Of a stretch of DNA of 64,000 nt, positions 9,801 through 20,443 are shown piece after piece; the stretch's first letter is position 1, and the number at the start of each line of letters is the position of its first letter. The DNA comes from Stemphylium vesicarium (lineage: Eukaryota > Ascomycota > Dothideomycetes > Pleosporales > Pleosporaceae), in NCBI GenBank assembly GCA_004380135.1, contig QXCR01000033.1:62001-126000 (forward strand), written 5' to 3'. Below the pieces are notes generated by a model. That model was given only the letters and a program-made list of their open reading frames with translations, was not told where the DNA came from and searched no databases. A program made the translations under genes and the position numbers.

Positions 9801-12800
9801 TTGGGCATGCCTAGCAGCTCGCCCATGCTAGGAGGATCAAGGCCGAAATAGCTTGACCAATTGACATCAATGCGCTCTGCTTTCTGCACGATATCTCTGG
9901 GGCAAGTGGGGAATTGTCGCAGAGGTGTCATGGTTGGCCACATGCGCTTCTCCGCCATCTTGCACATGTCAAGAGCCAGTTTGGCAACTTGCGACCAGCC
10001 CTTCTTCAGGCAGATCTCAAAGATTGCGCGGAGAATACGTCCAGCCGACTGGGTGACGTAGACCAAATCTGCCATAAGCGCCAGACCTTCGAGTTTGAGG
10101 CGAGAGATGAAAGCTTGGAGAAGAACGTTGATCTTGGCCTGGGCTTCTTCAACACCTTCTTTGACGGGAATGGGCACCTTTCCAAGTAGCTTTGCAAGCT
10201 CCAGCTTCTCGTCTTGGCGTACAGGAATGTACTTGAACTCCTCGCTGAGCGCAAATACCCGGAAAAGCTCGATTGCGCTGATACCAGGCTGGATGTGCAG
10301 GTTGTATGTGGCCATGGAGTTGTGTGTGATGTAGTAATGGGAGGCAATTCTTCCAAGCTCGGTGGGGTTAAGCATTCCGGTCTTCCTGTCATACTTGATG
10401 AGGCTGCACTTCTCTAGCACGTGCGCAGCTGCGTGGACAAGATCTACACGCCTCTGTTCCAGGACTGTGTCGTTCTCATACTCCGGACCTACCCGATATA
10501 ACGCTGGCGATCGAAGCATCCGTACGAAGAGGTATGTGTAGCCGAGCCAGTCCACTGCTTCGTCTCTGTTGCGGACGTTGCCCAACACAATCTCAGCGTT
10601 CAGGTTGTCAGCAAGCTTGCTAATGAGTTGTGACTCAATGGGCAGCTGCTGATTGAGCAATGATAGGTAGTACTGGATCTCTGCCTGCGTAGTGATGATT
10701 ATACCCTCTCCATAGGTATCGTATTGAGGTCGACCGGCACGACCCAGCATTTGCAAAACATCTTGTGGACTCAGTTCGACCCAGCTACCCTTCTCAGGCG
10801 AGTAGATCTGTGTTCCCTTGATGATGACGGTGTGGGCGGGCAAGTTGACACCCCAAGCCAAGGTTGCCGTGCAAACCAGCACTTGGATCGAGCCATCGGC
10901 GAAAAGATCTTCTACAGAGGTACGGTCCGCTCTGGACATACCAGCGTGATGGATACCGAATCCATAGGGCATGACGTCCTTCAGATCGGCATTCTGTACC
11001 GACTCGGCTTCTTCCCTCAAGATCTCTCGACTAGCGGCGTCTGACCGGAGCATCTTGCCTATGGTCTCCTCCTCAAGAGCCTTGTCACGAATGTACTTGG
11101 CAGTCTTTGCAGTTTCCTTTCGGGAGTGTACAAAGATAAGCATCTGGTTGCGGTGCTCACCAACCTGTTCCAAAACTTTGGTGTAGCAGACATCGTTCAT
11201 GGTTTTCAGCTGCTTGATAGCCTTCTTGTCTGTGACACCAATGAACTCCTGCTTTAGAGGACACGGTCGGAAGGTACCGTCGAAGTGGAAGAGACCCTTG
11301 TCAGGATCCACACGCAAGAAGCTCGCAACATCGCGGTAGTTGGGAAGAGTGGCACTCAAACCTACAATACGTACTTGGTCACCGGTCTGTTCGCTGCGTC
11401 GGAGGGTTCTGCTAACGATGCTTTCGATGACTGGGCCACGGTCGTCGTGAAGAAGATGGATCTCATCAATACAGATGAGGCGGACCAGGTTGATGTAGCT
11501 TGTGTCGGTCGCCTTGCGAGTGATGACGTCGTACTTCTCGGGAGTGGTGACAATGATCTGGGTCTCGGCGATTTGCTGCTTGGTAAGTTGACGGTCGCCA
11601 GTAAGTTCGGAGACTTTGATGCCGTAGGGCTCGAGACGCTTGCCAAAGTTACCAACCTGTTCCGCGACCAGGGCCTTGAGCGGGGCAATGTATATGATCT
11701 TGAAGTCGTCGAGGGCGATTTCACCAGTCTGGGGGTTGCGGTGCTTGCCAATCTCTCGGAGCATAGTCAACATAGCAACGTTGGTCTTTCCGGAACCGGT
11801 GGGAGCGCAAATCAGCATGTTGCCGTCATCGTTGAAAGCGGTCGGGAAGCACTTGGTCTGAATACGGTTGAGGGATTTCGAGTTACCGAAACCGGCTCGT
11901 GCCCAGTCTGGCAGTTCAGATGTAGGCATCAGTGCTGGCTCGTTGGGGTCGCGCTTCGCTTTCGGTGCGGGTACGTGGATCTCTTCGTATCCCTTGAACT
12001 GACGTCTTGTCGATCCTTGAGGTAGCTTGACGCTCGCATTCGTCATGAGATGGTTGCCTTGGTCAAACACGATATTCTCGAGGTTGACAAGTCGGCTTGA
12101 TGGTTGTAGGCCGCCAACAATACCCTCCGGTTTGGCGTCTGCCATGTCGACATCGTTCGAAGTTTCGGGAAGGCTGATATCCTTGAGGTTGAACTTCATC
12201 TTTCCTGCGCCAGCTCCGTCCTCTGCTTTGATGCCCGTTTCGCGTGCACGTAATTCCTGCAGGATTTGTTGCTGGCCGGCAGCCTTCATCTCCCGCTCGA
12301 CAGCCGTTCGCTCGTCATTATCTTCCGCAGCGCGTCGCCACCTCGTAACCCAAACGACCCTGTCACGGTTGAGCACGAGTTTCGCGACCAGCTCGTGGTG
12401 TTCATAATCGAAGAGGTCCATGAGGTCGTTCTCAATCTCGCGCAGCTCCTTCTCTTCTCCGTCTTCCGAGACTCCTGAGAGAAACTTGAGCGCCTCCTGT
12501 GTCTTCTCTTGCTGTATATGCGCATCCTCGTAGATCTGTCCAATTTGCCGTTGTAGCCAGTATGCATCGATCTCGTGTGCGGGGATGAGCTGGTCTGCCC
12601 CATTCTTGCGATCCGAGGTAGCGGCGTCGCCCTGTATTATCGTCTCCTCAGTTTCCGCAAAGCCTCCACCCTTTACATCGTCGTCTTCTCCAATCTGTTC
12701 CACCGGCGCCTCTGCCTCGTCTTCTTCATCCGAGGTATCGGCATCTCGCACCTCGAAGGTCTGAGGGCCGTCTTCGTCCTCCTCTTCATCGTCGAACACG

Positions 12801-13474
12801 ACGGCTACACCCTGGTTGTCGCCAGTGTCGGCACCATCGCCGTCTGCCATCTCTTCGTCGCCTCCTTCCTCGTCGTCCTGCGCGTCATAGTCGGTGATCT
12901 TCTTTCCAAGGTTCACAAGCTCGTTGAACTCCTTCGCGCCCATGGTAGTACCAAGAAGGTCGTCCACTTCCTTCTTCTTGTCAAAGTCCTTCATGTTGTC
13001 GTCCTTGAGGTATTCCAAGACTTGATCGGCCGCACTTCGTGTAGTCGCAGGGTCGACATCGCCAAGAGATCTGCTCACGACGGTAGTAATAAGATCGAAA
13101 GTATGGCGCGTTGCAGGCGTCCGCGGTTTGTATGTGAGGCCCTCGATGTTCAGGTCGGCGGTGGCAGTAGCTCCAAAGCCACTTGTGCCATCGTCCCGTT
13201 TCCTCTTGCGCTGCTCTCTTTCCAGAACATCGCCGCCTTCGCCAAGGTTTCCTCGCTCAATGCCAGGCCCTTTGAGCTTCTTGGATTGCGCATTTGCGCT
13301 GTCCCGCGCAGTGCGCCCTCCCATGTCGCGGATGTTGATGCGACCTGCCAGCGACTCGGGGTCGCCAGTGTGCTCGTCCGGTCGGCGCGACGTGAATCGT
13401 CTGTCCGCCTGTAGGACCAAATTTGACATGGCCGCATATTTGAACTGCGCGAGGTTGTTCTGATCCTTCGACAT
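6836..13474 (-). CDS. BRR2: BRR2 pre-mRNA-splicing helicase (U5 snRNP)
   Basis: A single uninterrupted frame of 2212 residues. It is a Ski2-like DExD/H helicase with two cassettes, each followed by a Sec63-type region, which is the Brr2 architecture. Cassette 1 has Walker A APTGSGKTN near residue 557, DEIH near 670 and SATLPN; it is the active unwinding motor. Cassette 2 keeps GASAGIGKT near 1406 and DELH near 1511, but has SVSLAN in place of SAT, as expected for the pseudo-helicase cassette. An acidic N-terminal domain and an acidic C-terminal tail flank these. Brr2 unwinds U4/U6 to activate the spliceosome. A gene this long with no intron in a genome whose genes mostly carry small introns is noteworthy. 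Long open frames on the opposite strand are codon-bias shadows. Confidence 0.97.
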   Translation of the reverse strand: MSKDQNNLAQFKYAAMSNLVLQADRRFTSRRPDEHTGDPESLAGRINIRDMGGRTARDSANAQSKKLKGPGIERGNLGEGGDVLEREQRKRKRDDGTSGFGATATADLNIEGLTYKPRTPATRHTFDLITTVVSRSLGDVDPATTRSAADQVLEYLKDDNMKDFDKKKEVDDLLGTTMGAKEFNELVNLGKKITDYDAQDDEEGGDEEMADGDGADTGDNQGVAVVFDDEEEDEDGPQTFEVRDADTSDEEDEAEAPVEQIGEDDDVKGGGFAETEETIIQGDAATSDRKNGADQLIPAHEIDAYWLQRQIGQIYEDAHIQQEKTQEALKFLSGVSEDGEEKELREIENDLMDLFDYEHHELVAKLVLNRDRVVWVTRWRRAAEDNDERTAVEREMKAAGQQQILQELRARETGIKAEDGAGAGKMKFNLKDISLPETSNDVDMADAKPEGIVGGLQPSSRLVNLENIVFDQGNHLMTNASVKLPQGSTRRQFKGYEEIHVPAPKAKRDPNEPALMPTSELPDWARAGFGNSKSLNRIQTKCFPTAFNDDGNMLICAPTGSGKTNVAMLTMLREIGKHRNPQTGEIALDDFKIIYIAPLKALVAEQVGNFGKRLEPYGIKVSELTGDRQLTKQQIAETQIIVTTPEKYDVITRKATDTSYINLVRLICIDEIHLLHDDRGPVIESIVSRTLRRSEQTGDQVRIVGLSATLPNYRDVASFLRVDPDKGLFHFDGTFRPCPLKQEFIGVTDKKAIKQLKTMNDVCYTKVLEQVGEHRNQMLIFVHSRKETAKTAKYIRDKALEEETIGKMLRSDAASREILREEAESVQNADLKDVMPYGFGIHHAGMSRADRTSVEDLFADGSIQVLVCTATLAWGVNLPAHTVIIKGTQIYSPEKGSWVELSPQDVLQMLGRAGRPQYDTYGEGIIITTQAEIQYYLSLLNQQLPIESQLISKLADNLNAEIVLGNVRNRDEAVDWLGYTYLFVRMLRSPALYRVGPEYENDTVLEQRRVDLVHAAAHVLEKCSLIKYDRKTGMLNPTELGRIASHYYITHNSMATYNLHIQPGISAIELFRVFALSEEFKYIPVRQDEKLELAKLLGKVPIPVKEGVEEAQAKINVLLQAFISRLKLEGLALMADLVYVTQSAGRILRAIFEICLKKGWSQVAKLALDMCKMAEKRMWPTMTPLRQFPTCPRDIVQKAERIDVNWSSYFGLDPPSMGELLGMPKAGRLVCGLVEKFPRLQIEATPRPVTRSLLRLELTIRPDFVWDTELHGASEAFWILVEDCDGEQVLFHDTFILRRDYADGDVNEHLLEVTVPIDEPMPPNYFITVLSDRWMASETKLAVSFQKLILPAKFPAHTPVLDLQPLPVSALKKKEYMGLYDNIGRFNKVQTQTFNTLYTTDDNALVGASAGIGKTICAEFAILRHWASGNEGRIVYLAPFQELIDNQYKNWNERLSGLAGGQDVVKLTGETTADLRLLEKGDLILATPSQWDSLSRQWQRRKNVQSVSLLIADELHMLGGSNGHVYEIVVSRMQAMATQLESKLRIVGLSVSLANARDIGEWIGANKHTIYNFSPAIRAVPLELKIQSFTIPHFPSLMMAMARPTYSAITQMSPDKPAMVFVPNRKQARNSAADLFNACIADENEDRFLNVELTEIQPILEKINEQALATSLSHGIGYFHEALNSFDKRAVQHLFKVGAIQVLIVSRDSCWEIDSSAYLVVVQGTQFYEGREHRYVDYPISDILQMFGKAGRVGLDESAKGVLMLPAVKREYYKKFLNEALPIESYLHDYLHDAFVAEISAKTIESTQEAVDWSTYTYFYRRLLANPSYYNLHDTSHEGLSAHLSDMVESTLKELTDANLIEHDEDEDAITPLNPCMIAAYYNISFITMQTLMMSLNGRTSLKGVLEIITAATEFEDIQIRRHEDHILQRIYDRVPFKMQEPNFETPHFKAFVLLQAHFSRMQLPIDLAKDQETVLRKVLTILSASVDVLSSEAHLNAMSAMELSQMVVQAMWQKDSPLKQIPHFDADTIKAAQKFDINDVDDFINAMDEDENPDYKKLIAALDVDQRQLADIANFTNNFYPNVELEHELVDPENIASNSPAQLKVRITRNLEEDEEPKTEVHAPFYPADKTESWWLVLGDQKEHTLLAIKKVPILKKLETVLEFTLEKPGHHELTCYLVSDSYLGVDQAPTFQLEAAEGMEEDSEEEEDEE

Positions 13475-14103
13475 GGTGGCGGTGGGTATCTGGGTATTGC
13501 GCGGCTTGCGCTTTTCCTTTCGCCTCGTCGAGCTGTCTATGCGCGAGGAACAATATAATACACGGCGAGTAAACGAGTGGCCGTCTTTTCAAAAGTAAAG
13601 AAAAGAAAAGTGTTGCGCGATTGAGTGATGTCGGGCTGTGGACGCGCCCTAGAGTTGCATGTAAGTGAGCGGCGGATTCTCGAAAAGTTAATCGATGGAG
13701 CTCCGAAGGCTGCAGCCAGAGCACGTGACACCGCATCACCTCCGAGCCACTTAGGCAGTACCCAACCAGATAGTGCCCATTTTCTGTCGCATACGTACGC
13801 ACATTCCAGGCAGTTGCAACATATGACTTGTCAAATTTGGTCAGTACTAACATGCCTGAATAAGCTTTTTACAAAGATGAGAGCGGGTCACAAATTCCTG
13901 CATTGAAGGCTGGGAACGATGTAGAGTACGAAAGTCCGGTGTTGACTTGATAGTACCACATAAGATTGGCTTGTCTCTAGTTCACGAGACTCATGTCATG
14001 TGTAGTCCGCGCCTACTCCTCACCGACTACCCCAACGCTTATGCTATTGCGCATCTATCGCCCGTACGCCTTTCTGATGTCATGCTTCTCATCCACAAAC
14101 AAC
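13475..14103. other. intergenic, upstream of BRR2
   Basis: This 629-bp stretch separates the BRR2 start from the TMA22 stop on the same strand. It holds a weak A/T-rich segment at 13560-13620 that may be part of the BRR2 promoter. No coding frame or RNA gene was recognised. Confidence 0.6.
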
Positions 14104-14865
14104 TCAACCCCCCTCAGCCTTCTTCTTCTTCTTATCCTCGATCAACTCCACATTATCTTCCGGCACCTCATCATACTTGTCCACCAAGAACTCCAGTATA
14201 TCCTCACTCAAATCACCCTGGACTGTGATTTCCTCGCCGCCGCCGGGGATCTTGGTCACACTTGACCCCGTCGCGAACTTCTTGCCAAAGTCCTTGGCCA
14301 CCTTCTTGATGTCGAGGCCGAATGCTTCAAGACCCTGTACGGCGGTGACGTATTTCCGCTTGTTACGCTCGATGCGCTTGATGAGAATCTTGGACGAGGC
14401 GCGTGTCTCGGCTGCTCGTGCCTCCGCCGTCGCCGCTTTGGCCGCTTTCTTTTGTGCGTCTTTTTCCGCGCGTTTCTGGGCGTCGACGGAGAGGGAGGCC
14501 ATGTTCTGCTGGAGCGCTTCTACAAGGGCGTTAGCATCATCCTTGGACTGTGAGGTATTGCGCAAACCAAGTGCATTACGGAGACTAGGTAGTTACATAC
14601 CCGCAGAATACAGCTTCGAGTGAAGATCTGGATGCGCCTCTTCTAGCCATTCTTCACACTTCTTCGTTGTGCCGCCGAACTCGCAGTACTAGAGGAGAAT
14701 CGTATCAGTATCCAGCTCGAAATCGACGCGTCTCGGTGTCATACCTACTTCGGGTGGTAAACTGCATACTGCTTCCTGTTAACGAATCACCCTGGGGCCT
14801 TCCTGCGCTGCTGTACGCTTACCTCCGCAGTAGATGACGGTTTTCGGCACTGTATCTTCCGACAT
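14104..14865 (-). CDS. TMA22: TMA22/DENR density-regulated translation factor
   Basis: Four exons: 14823-14865, 14749-14768 (only 20 nt), 14601-14688 and 14104-14519; introns are 54, 60 and 81 nt. The product is 188 residues, the usual Tma22 length. The N-terminus reads MSEDTVPKTVIYCG, then a Cys-containing segment (VCSLPPEYCEF...KKCEEW). The C-terminal SUI1/eIF1-like domain contains ILIKRIERNKRKYVT and DLSEDILEFL. Known Tma22 pairs with Tma20 (MCT-1) to recycle 40S subunits and support re-initiation; that role is inferred from family. The last exon begins at 14519: an upstream in-frame extension (SKDDANALV) is intronic and contains the GCTAAC branch site. The micro-exon is needed to give the conserved CSLPPE segment. 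Confidence 0.9.
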
Positions 14866-15098
14866 GTTCGATTTGTGTGTAATTGACTATCTGGTTAATG
14901 TACACGCTGGCGAGGTGTTGCGTCGAGTGTAGAGACTAGGCGTTGACGCGAAAGAGAGAGCTTGGTGGGGTAAAGCAAGCGTGGCGGGGTATGCGAGGGA
15001 GCGCAAGGGTCCTTGAACGAGCCTGACGCTTTCACTCCAAGACAGGCCTGCTACCAAAGCTCTTAGTATATACAGCTACTAATCCAAATATATTCGAT

Positions 15099-16915
15099 CT
15101 ACTTCATCTGATTCTGCAAAATGCGAATCTTCGGCTCCATCCGTATTTCCACCCAGTAACCCTGCAACAAGCTGTTCCTCAACAGCCCTTCCAATCCACG
15201 CCATGTCTCCCCAACCTTTTCAATCCAGCTACCCTGCACAGGCACTTTGCTTCCGACCAGATCGTATAAAGGCTCAGACAGCGAGCCACTTTGCTCCCCT
15301 GGTTTCAAAAGCTTAACCCCGCCGAAGCCATAGACAACATGCACAACAGCCCAGCTCCCAATGACCTTCTCCGGCTTCTCAGCAAGAACATAGTCAAACT
15401 TGGCCCAGAACATCGGATCAAGAAGCGCGTTCGGGTCTTCCGTTTTGTCGTAGTTCCACGTCCTGCTTTGTAGCGTGTCTTGTGCTTCGAGAACGTCAAG
15501 TACTGCCTGCGGACCTCTATGACTCTCCAGGAATCGCGTCACCCCTGTTTGACACGCAAGATTGTCAAAGTAGACATCAAAGTGTTGTCTCTGAGGATGC
15601 TCAATCTCTTTGTGCAAAGCATGGAGAACTTCACCTCCAGGGTAGTTGAGACTTGAAATACCCAAGATAGCTGTGGATGCGATGAACGACACCAAGACCG
15701 ATGCTACAAGAGCCAAGCTCATTGTTGCATAAACGACAGACTTCGTTCGTCGTGTCCAAATCCAAGCTGCTCCATCCGCAGCTACTGCCGTCAACCCTGG
15801 GATTGCGTAGAGGATAAACCGCCATTCTTTGTGTGGTAGGAAGCTGTATACCGCCACGAAGCTTAGTAGAGGGACAAGTAGATCCAAGCTTCGTCGCTGA
15901 CTTGTCGGGTTCAAGACCGCAATCGGCATGCAGACTAGATAGGTCATAGGATTCAGCATTAGTCGTGGTAATGCGTTTGCAAAGTAATAATACCATGGCG
16001 AGACGCCCCAATCAGCCGAATGACCCTGAATGGTGTTGTAGTAGAAGCCTGTCCACTCGGGCCATAACGGAAAGGACTGCCAGAAAAAAGAGTCCAGGGG
16101 TACTGTGCAGACAAGGCCGATGATGAGGCCTCCAATGCCAGCTGGGATGATGACTCTAGTAATCGAGATTCTGCGCGTAATGAACAGGTACACGGTGATT
16201 GTTCCGACGAGAATCGCTAGCTCAGAACGCAGCACAACACCAGCGATCGTGAGTAAATACAAACTCAGCCGGTAGTATCCCGAGATGTTCGAAGTAGTCC
16301 AGGGCATCGTGTATGCAAGGAGCAAGCTTCGCAAAGCAAGGTTGCCTAGATCATGATCAGCCGCTTTCCTCGCCGACAATGCACTTGAAACCTACTGAAC
16401 ACAAACGCAAACATGTTAGGCAACGTCCTGGAAGCATAGTAGATAGCATGGAACTGGCTTGCCTGGAACAGCGCATACCATATGCCAGCACTAGTTCCAA
16501 AAGCCTTCTGCACGCTCCTTCCAAATGCAATGAGCGAGGCTGCATTGACGAGCCCAAGCACTGCTCTAACTATAATCCCCAGTCAGCTCCGGAAAGGACT
16601 ATAAAGCTTACTCTGCAACCTACCCAATACCTGTACATGCGCCATATCCCTCACCAGCGCAACCAACGGCCTACTCAGCCCGCTCAATACCGCGGCACCA
16701 GCAAACGTCCTCGGCACGCTCCCGGGAAAAGAAACATGATCATAATTAGCGGTCAGAAACTGATCCACGTTCTCCGTCGGAATGCCATGAACCAGAATAT
16801 CATGGATAGCCTGGATATTGAACGACTCCTCGACTTTGGTGTACGGTGAAACGAACAGGTGTATCAGCACGAAGGTTGGGATAAGCAGAAAGAAAGGCCA
16901 CGTAGAAGAAACCAT
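15099..16915 (-). CDS. ALG12: ALG12 dolichyl-P-Man alpha-1,6-mannosyltransferase
   Basis: Three exons: 16624-16915, 16396-16569 and 15099-16345; introns are 54 and 50 nt. The product is 570 residues. It is a GT22 (Alg9/Alg12/PIG-B class) ER membrane enzyme. The KVEESFNIQAIHD motif near residue 27 carries the catalytic acidic residues in the first lumenal loop. It is followed by the DHVSFPGSVPRTF segment, many hydrophobic helices and the HKEWRFILYAIP signature. Alg12 adds the eighth mannose to the lipid-linked N-glycan precursor. The start lies 267 bp from the start of the divergent PFA4 gene, so the two probably share a promoter region. Confidence 0.93.
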
Positions 16916-17182
16916 GACATTTGATATGAAAGCGCGTCAGGCGCTCTTCAGCTCCAGCGAAAAAAAAAGAGCACAATTTGTGATGGAGAGGGAAAGAGTA
17001 GAGGGAAACGCGTCGTTTCCGTACCGTCGACGAATGACGCAGGTCGTTACCCCAAAGGTAATCCGCCAATCACGTGCCCTCGCGAATCCACCTTGCTACA
17101 CGAAACATCCCCCCATCTCCGCCGCCATCCCTCCCTTCCACACACCTTCGTCCCGACGCATATTATCTTCAATGCGCCTAAA
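16916..17182. promoter_or_regulatory. bidirectional promoter region, ALG12/PFA4
   Basis: This 267-bp gap lies between two divergent start codons. It contains an A-tract near 16959 and the palindrome-like ATCACGTGCC near 17070. No protein or RNA gene fits here, although an in-frame upstream ATG for PFA4 exists at 17093. Promoter activity is inferred from position only. Confidence 0.5.
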
Positions 17183-18879
17183 ATGGAGCTCGCCCAACTC
17201 GCCGTCCCGGCCGTTTACATTTTAATCTTCTTCCTAGGCTACCCCTCGCAATACCTGCTCACCCATCTCGAGCCAGCCCCGTTGACCAAGAACGAGCTCA
17301 TCGTGTCCAATGTCATTTTAGTCCTGATTCTCATCACGTATACGCAGAGCGTGTTTGTGGATGCGGGGACGATACCTAGGGATTGGAATCGTGGGGATGG
17401 GTACGAGAAGGAGAGAGGAAGAGGTGCAGCAGCGGAGGATCTAGTGGGAAAGAGTAGGAAATGGTGTTTTCGGTGTGAGGCTGCGAAACCGCCGAGAGCG
17501 CATCATTGTAAGGAGTGTAAGAGGTAGGTGGTTATTTTCCCCTATTTTTTTCCCCTCTTTCTCTGGCCTTTCCCTGTCCTCGAGATGATCTAGGCGCCGT
17601 GTATACGTACATCTTACAGCGATGGGATCAAGTCACTACAATCCCTGACACAATGGTTTGTCGGTGGATACGTGTCTTTTCCTTTCTTTTCTTTTTCTTT
17701 TCACGTAGTTTACGCAGAGCAAGAGTCACAATTCAGTCAAGAGCGACAGCGAGTTCCATCAGGATGAATCATACGAACAAGCTGGAAAAGTCTCCTACGA
17801 TCGTTTACATAACACTCTAGCTGCATAAAAACCTCAGCTAACAAGCCTCAAGATGCATACCCAAAATGGATCACCATTGCCCCTGGACCAACAACTGCGT
17901 CAGCCACACCACATTCCCGCACTTCCTGCGCTTCCTCCTCTACACGACCTTCGGGCTCTCGCTCCTGCAATCCTTCCTCTTCACGCGGCTCTCTTACCTC
18001 TGGGCCAACATGGACATGCCCTCCTCCTACGGCCCGACGCCCTTCCAACTAGCCCACCTCTTCGCTGTACTCATAACAAACAGCATAACGCTCTTCGTCC
18101 TCGGCGTGCTCCTCCTACGCAACATCTGGTGCCTATCCATCAACACGACCACAATCGAAGGCTGGGAAATCGAACGCCACAGGACGCTCCTCCGCCGCGC
18201 CCGCCAGTACGGCGGCTACCTGCCTACTCCCGACGGCGCACAGCAGATCCGCATCAAGAAGCAGGAATTCCCCTACGATATCGGCATCTTGTCGAATATC
18301 GTGCAGGGCATGGGTTCTGCTAACCCAATTACCTGGTTTAATCCGTTGGCGAGGACACCTAGTTTGAGCAGTGGTTTGGCGTTTGAAACGAATGGGTTTG
18401 AGGACGAGAGCACCGTGTGGCCGCCGCCGGACCCGGATCGTGCGTATAGGAGGAATGCAAAGGCGGTTAATACGGATGCCTTTCGGTTTGCCGAGTCGGA
18501 GATGAATGGTGAGGATACGATTAAGGCATTTAAAGCGAGACAGGCGGAAGATGCGGTGAGGAGACGGAGGGGCTATGGGGAACCGGTTGATCTTGAAGAC
18601 GAAGATGAGGGCTATGACGGGGTGCGGGATGAGGACGGATACGCGTATGGAGATGATGCTAGTGATGATGTTGAAGAGTACGAGGAAGACGAGTCTGAAA
18701 AGAAAGACGGTGTGAGAAAAAGCGAGGCGGCGTGGCGCAATGCTGAAGGCGAGCGGCTGAAAGACTTTGGCGTCGATGAGGATGTCGAGTTTTATGACGA
18801 GCAGGAAGATGATATTCCGCTCAGTGAGCTCATGGCTAAAAGGCAAGCGGCATCAGCGACAGGATATAGTCGTGCATAG
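17183..18879 (+). CDS. PFA4: DHHC palmitoyltransferase PFA4
   Basis: Two exons, 17183-17523 and 17853-18879, give 455 residues. Two hydrophobic helices come first (LAVPAVYILIFFLGY and VILVLILITYT). Then comes the Cys-rich domain, with WCFRCEAAKPPRAHHCKECKRC and catalytic DHHC at about residues 120-123, and two further helices. The C-terminal third is a long acidic tail. In yeast, Pfa4 palmitoylates chitin synthase Chs3 in the ER. The intron splits the zinc-binding CRD and is 329 nt, far longer than other introns here except that in the NF-YB gene; its branch site GCTAAC is 11 nt before the acceptor. I preferred the ATG at 17183 over 17093 because MELAQLAVPAVY matches the normal family start. 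Confidence 0.92.
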
Positions 18880-19389
18880 CGTTTTACCCGCACAGACAGA
18901 ACAGTAGTAAAACCACAGTAAAAAAAAGATCATCATGCAACTCGAACACGATAGATGCTTGAACAAGTACGATTTCCAGGGGCATAACGAATGTTGATTG
19001 GCTCGTGTGAGCAAAAGAGAAAAATCTAGACCAATAGTAATCCAGCGAGGATGAAGAGAAAAGGTATCGTAGTCCATGTGTGCCCTCCTTCACTATCCAA
19101 CCTGCCCGTACATTTCCCCTAGACAAGACGTCATGGTGACGTCTCGTCGAAATAGTATGTGTCCTATTATCTCCATGCTTCCATAATCCGAGATGAATCC
19201 ACCGACCGTAAGCGACAGACGCGCATTCTGACCAATCTGACGCTAGCGAAAGTATCCTTAATTCCGTCCCTTCCTCATTCTTTCCGGAACCACTTCTGTT
19301 CAAGTACTGAGATGACAAGAGTCGAGAGGTTTTTGTGAGCAGCGTCACTCCCCCTCTTTCTTCATCCATCGTAACAGAGCTCGGCGCGA
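18880..19389. other. convergent 3' flanks of PFA4 and NF-YB
   Basis: The 510-bp region lies between two stop codons facing each other. It contains only untranslated flank and short frames without recognisable content. Confidence 0.6.
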
Positions 19390-20443
19390 CTAATACTCGG
19401 CTCCGTTTCCGTTGTGGACTGGGTAGCCAAAGGCAGTGGTGTCGTCGGGCATTTCGGCATCGCCACTCAGTACATGCTGTTGATTCTCTGGGCCGCCTGT
19501 GTTGGGCCCGCCGGGCCCGGCTGCAAACTGCCCAGTGGGTGGCTTGTTCTGATTTGCGAGGAGGGTCTCGTACCACCAATCAATACCAATAGTTCAGATA
19601 AACGTTTTCGCCAAAACAATAGGCAACAAAAGAACAACAAGGGGGGGAAGAAAAAAGTGGCAGCTTACTTCGCGGTACCTGGAAAGGTAGATCTTGAGTG
19701 CCTCGGAGTAGTTCTCGAAGCCAAGGGAAGTCATGGCAAAGAGAATATCCTCGCCATTGACCGTCTTGCGCTTCTCCTGCTGACACTTTTCGGAGGCTGC
19801 GGAATGGGGTCAGTGGGCTGATTCGTAATGTCTCAGGACTAAGCATGACACATACCCTCGCTGGTGATGAAGGAGATGAACTCGCTGACGCACTCCTGCA
19901 TGCATTCTTTGGCCTCTTTTGCAATCTTTGCGTTTTCGGGCAGGGCCATCTTCATGATTCGGGCAACTGGAGCAAAGTTACGTATGTTAGCATCGCCGGT
20001 ACTGGCATTCGCGGTTGTGCTCTTTGGCGTTGATTGTGGCGGGGAAGTGGACGAGTGTGGTTCATCGGACGACATTTCGCAGGCTGCACGTCGGCCGTTT
20101 TCCAGGCACGCGTCGGCGCTGAGTGGCTGGCGGCAGATGGTTTGGCGCGTGATTCGACGCAGTTCCGCGGTGGTCGAGGATCAGTAGGCATCCAGAGACG
20201 CCCGTTGGAGCAATCGGTCGACGTGCAGACAGATGGGTTGACGGCGCGCAAATCAAAGGCGCGGGAAACAGCAAGGGAAATAGACGTACCATTGGCGATT
20301 GGAAGCCATCGATCTTGCTCCTTGACCTCGAATTCGTAACCTATCTGGGCTGTGTTCTCTTCTGTGTTCCGGTCCATGTGCGGTTCTTCGTCAGGCGACT
20401 GGACTGGTTCCACACCCTCCTGCTTTGGGGGAGAGGCCGACAT
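19390..20443 (-). CDS. HAP3: CCAAT-binding factor subunit NF-YB (HapC/Hap3)
   Basis: Four exons: 20290-20443, 19856-19966, 19669-19796 and 19390-19548, giving 183 residues. The histone-fold core is complete across the joins: EQDRWLPIAN, VARIMKMALPENAKIAKEAKEC, ECVSEFISFITSE, KRKTVNGEDILFAMTSLGF and YLSRYRE. It forms a dimer with NF-YC and, with NF-YA, binds CCAAT boxes. The tail is Gly/Pro/Gln-rich. The first intron is 323 nt (GTACGT...GCTAAC...CAG); an ATG inside it at 20075 could start a shorter form, but that form would lack the conserved DRWLPIAN helix entry and is unlikely to be functional. The last intron is 120 nt. Introns at conserved core positions are usual for this fungal gene. Confidence 0.92.

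Noticed and set aside
14520..14565. N-terminal extension of the last TMA22 exon (SKDDANALV)
   Set aside because: The exon boundary at 14519 with branch site GCTAAC inside this stretch gives the right phase and the conserved LYSAEALQQ join; the extension cannot be joined in phase to exon 3.
17093..17182. Earlier in-frame ATG for PFA4 at 17093
   Set aside because: It adds a 30-residue Pro/His-rich stretch before the conserved MELAQLAVPAVY start and would leave little promoter; the ATG at 17183 is preferred.
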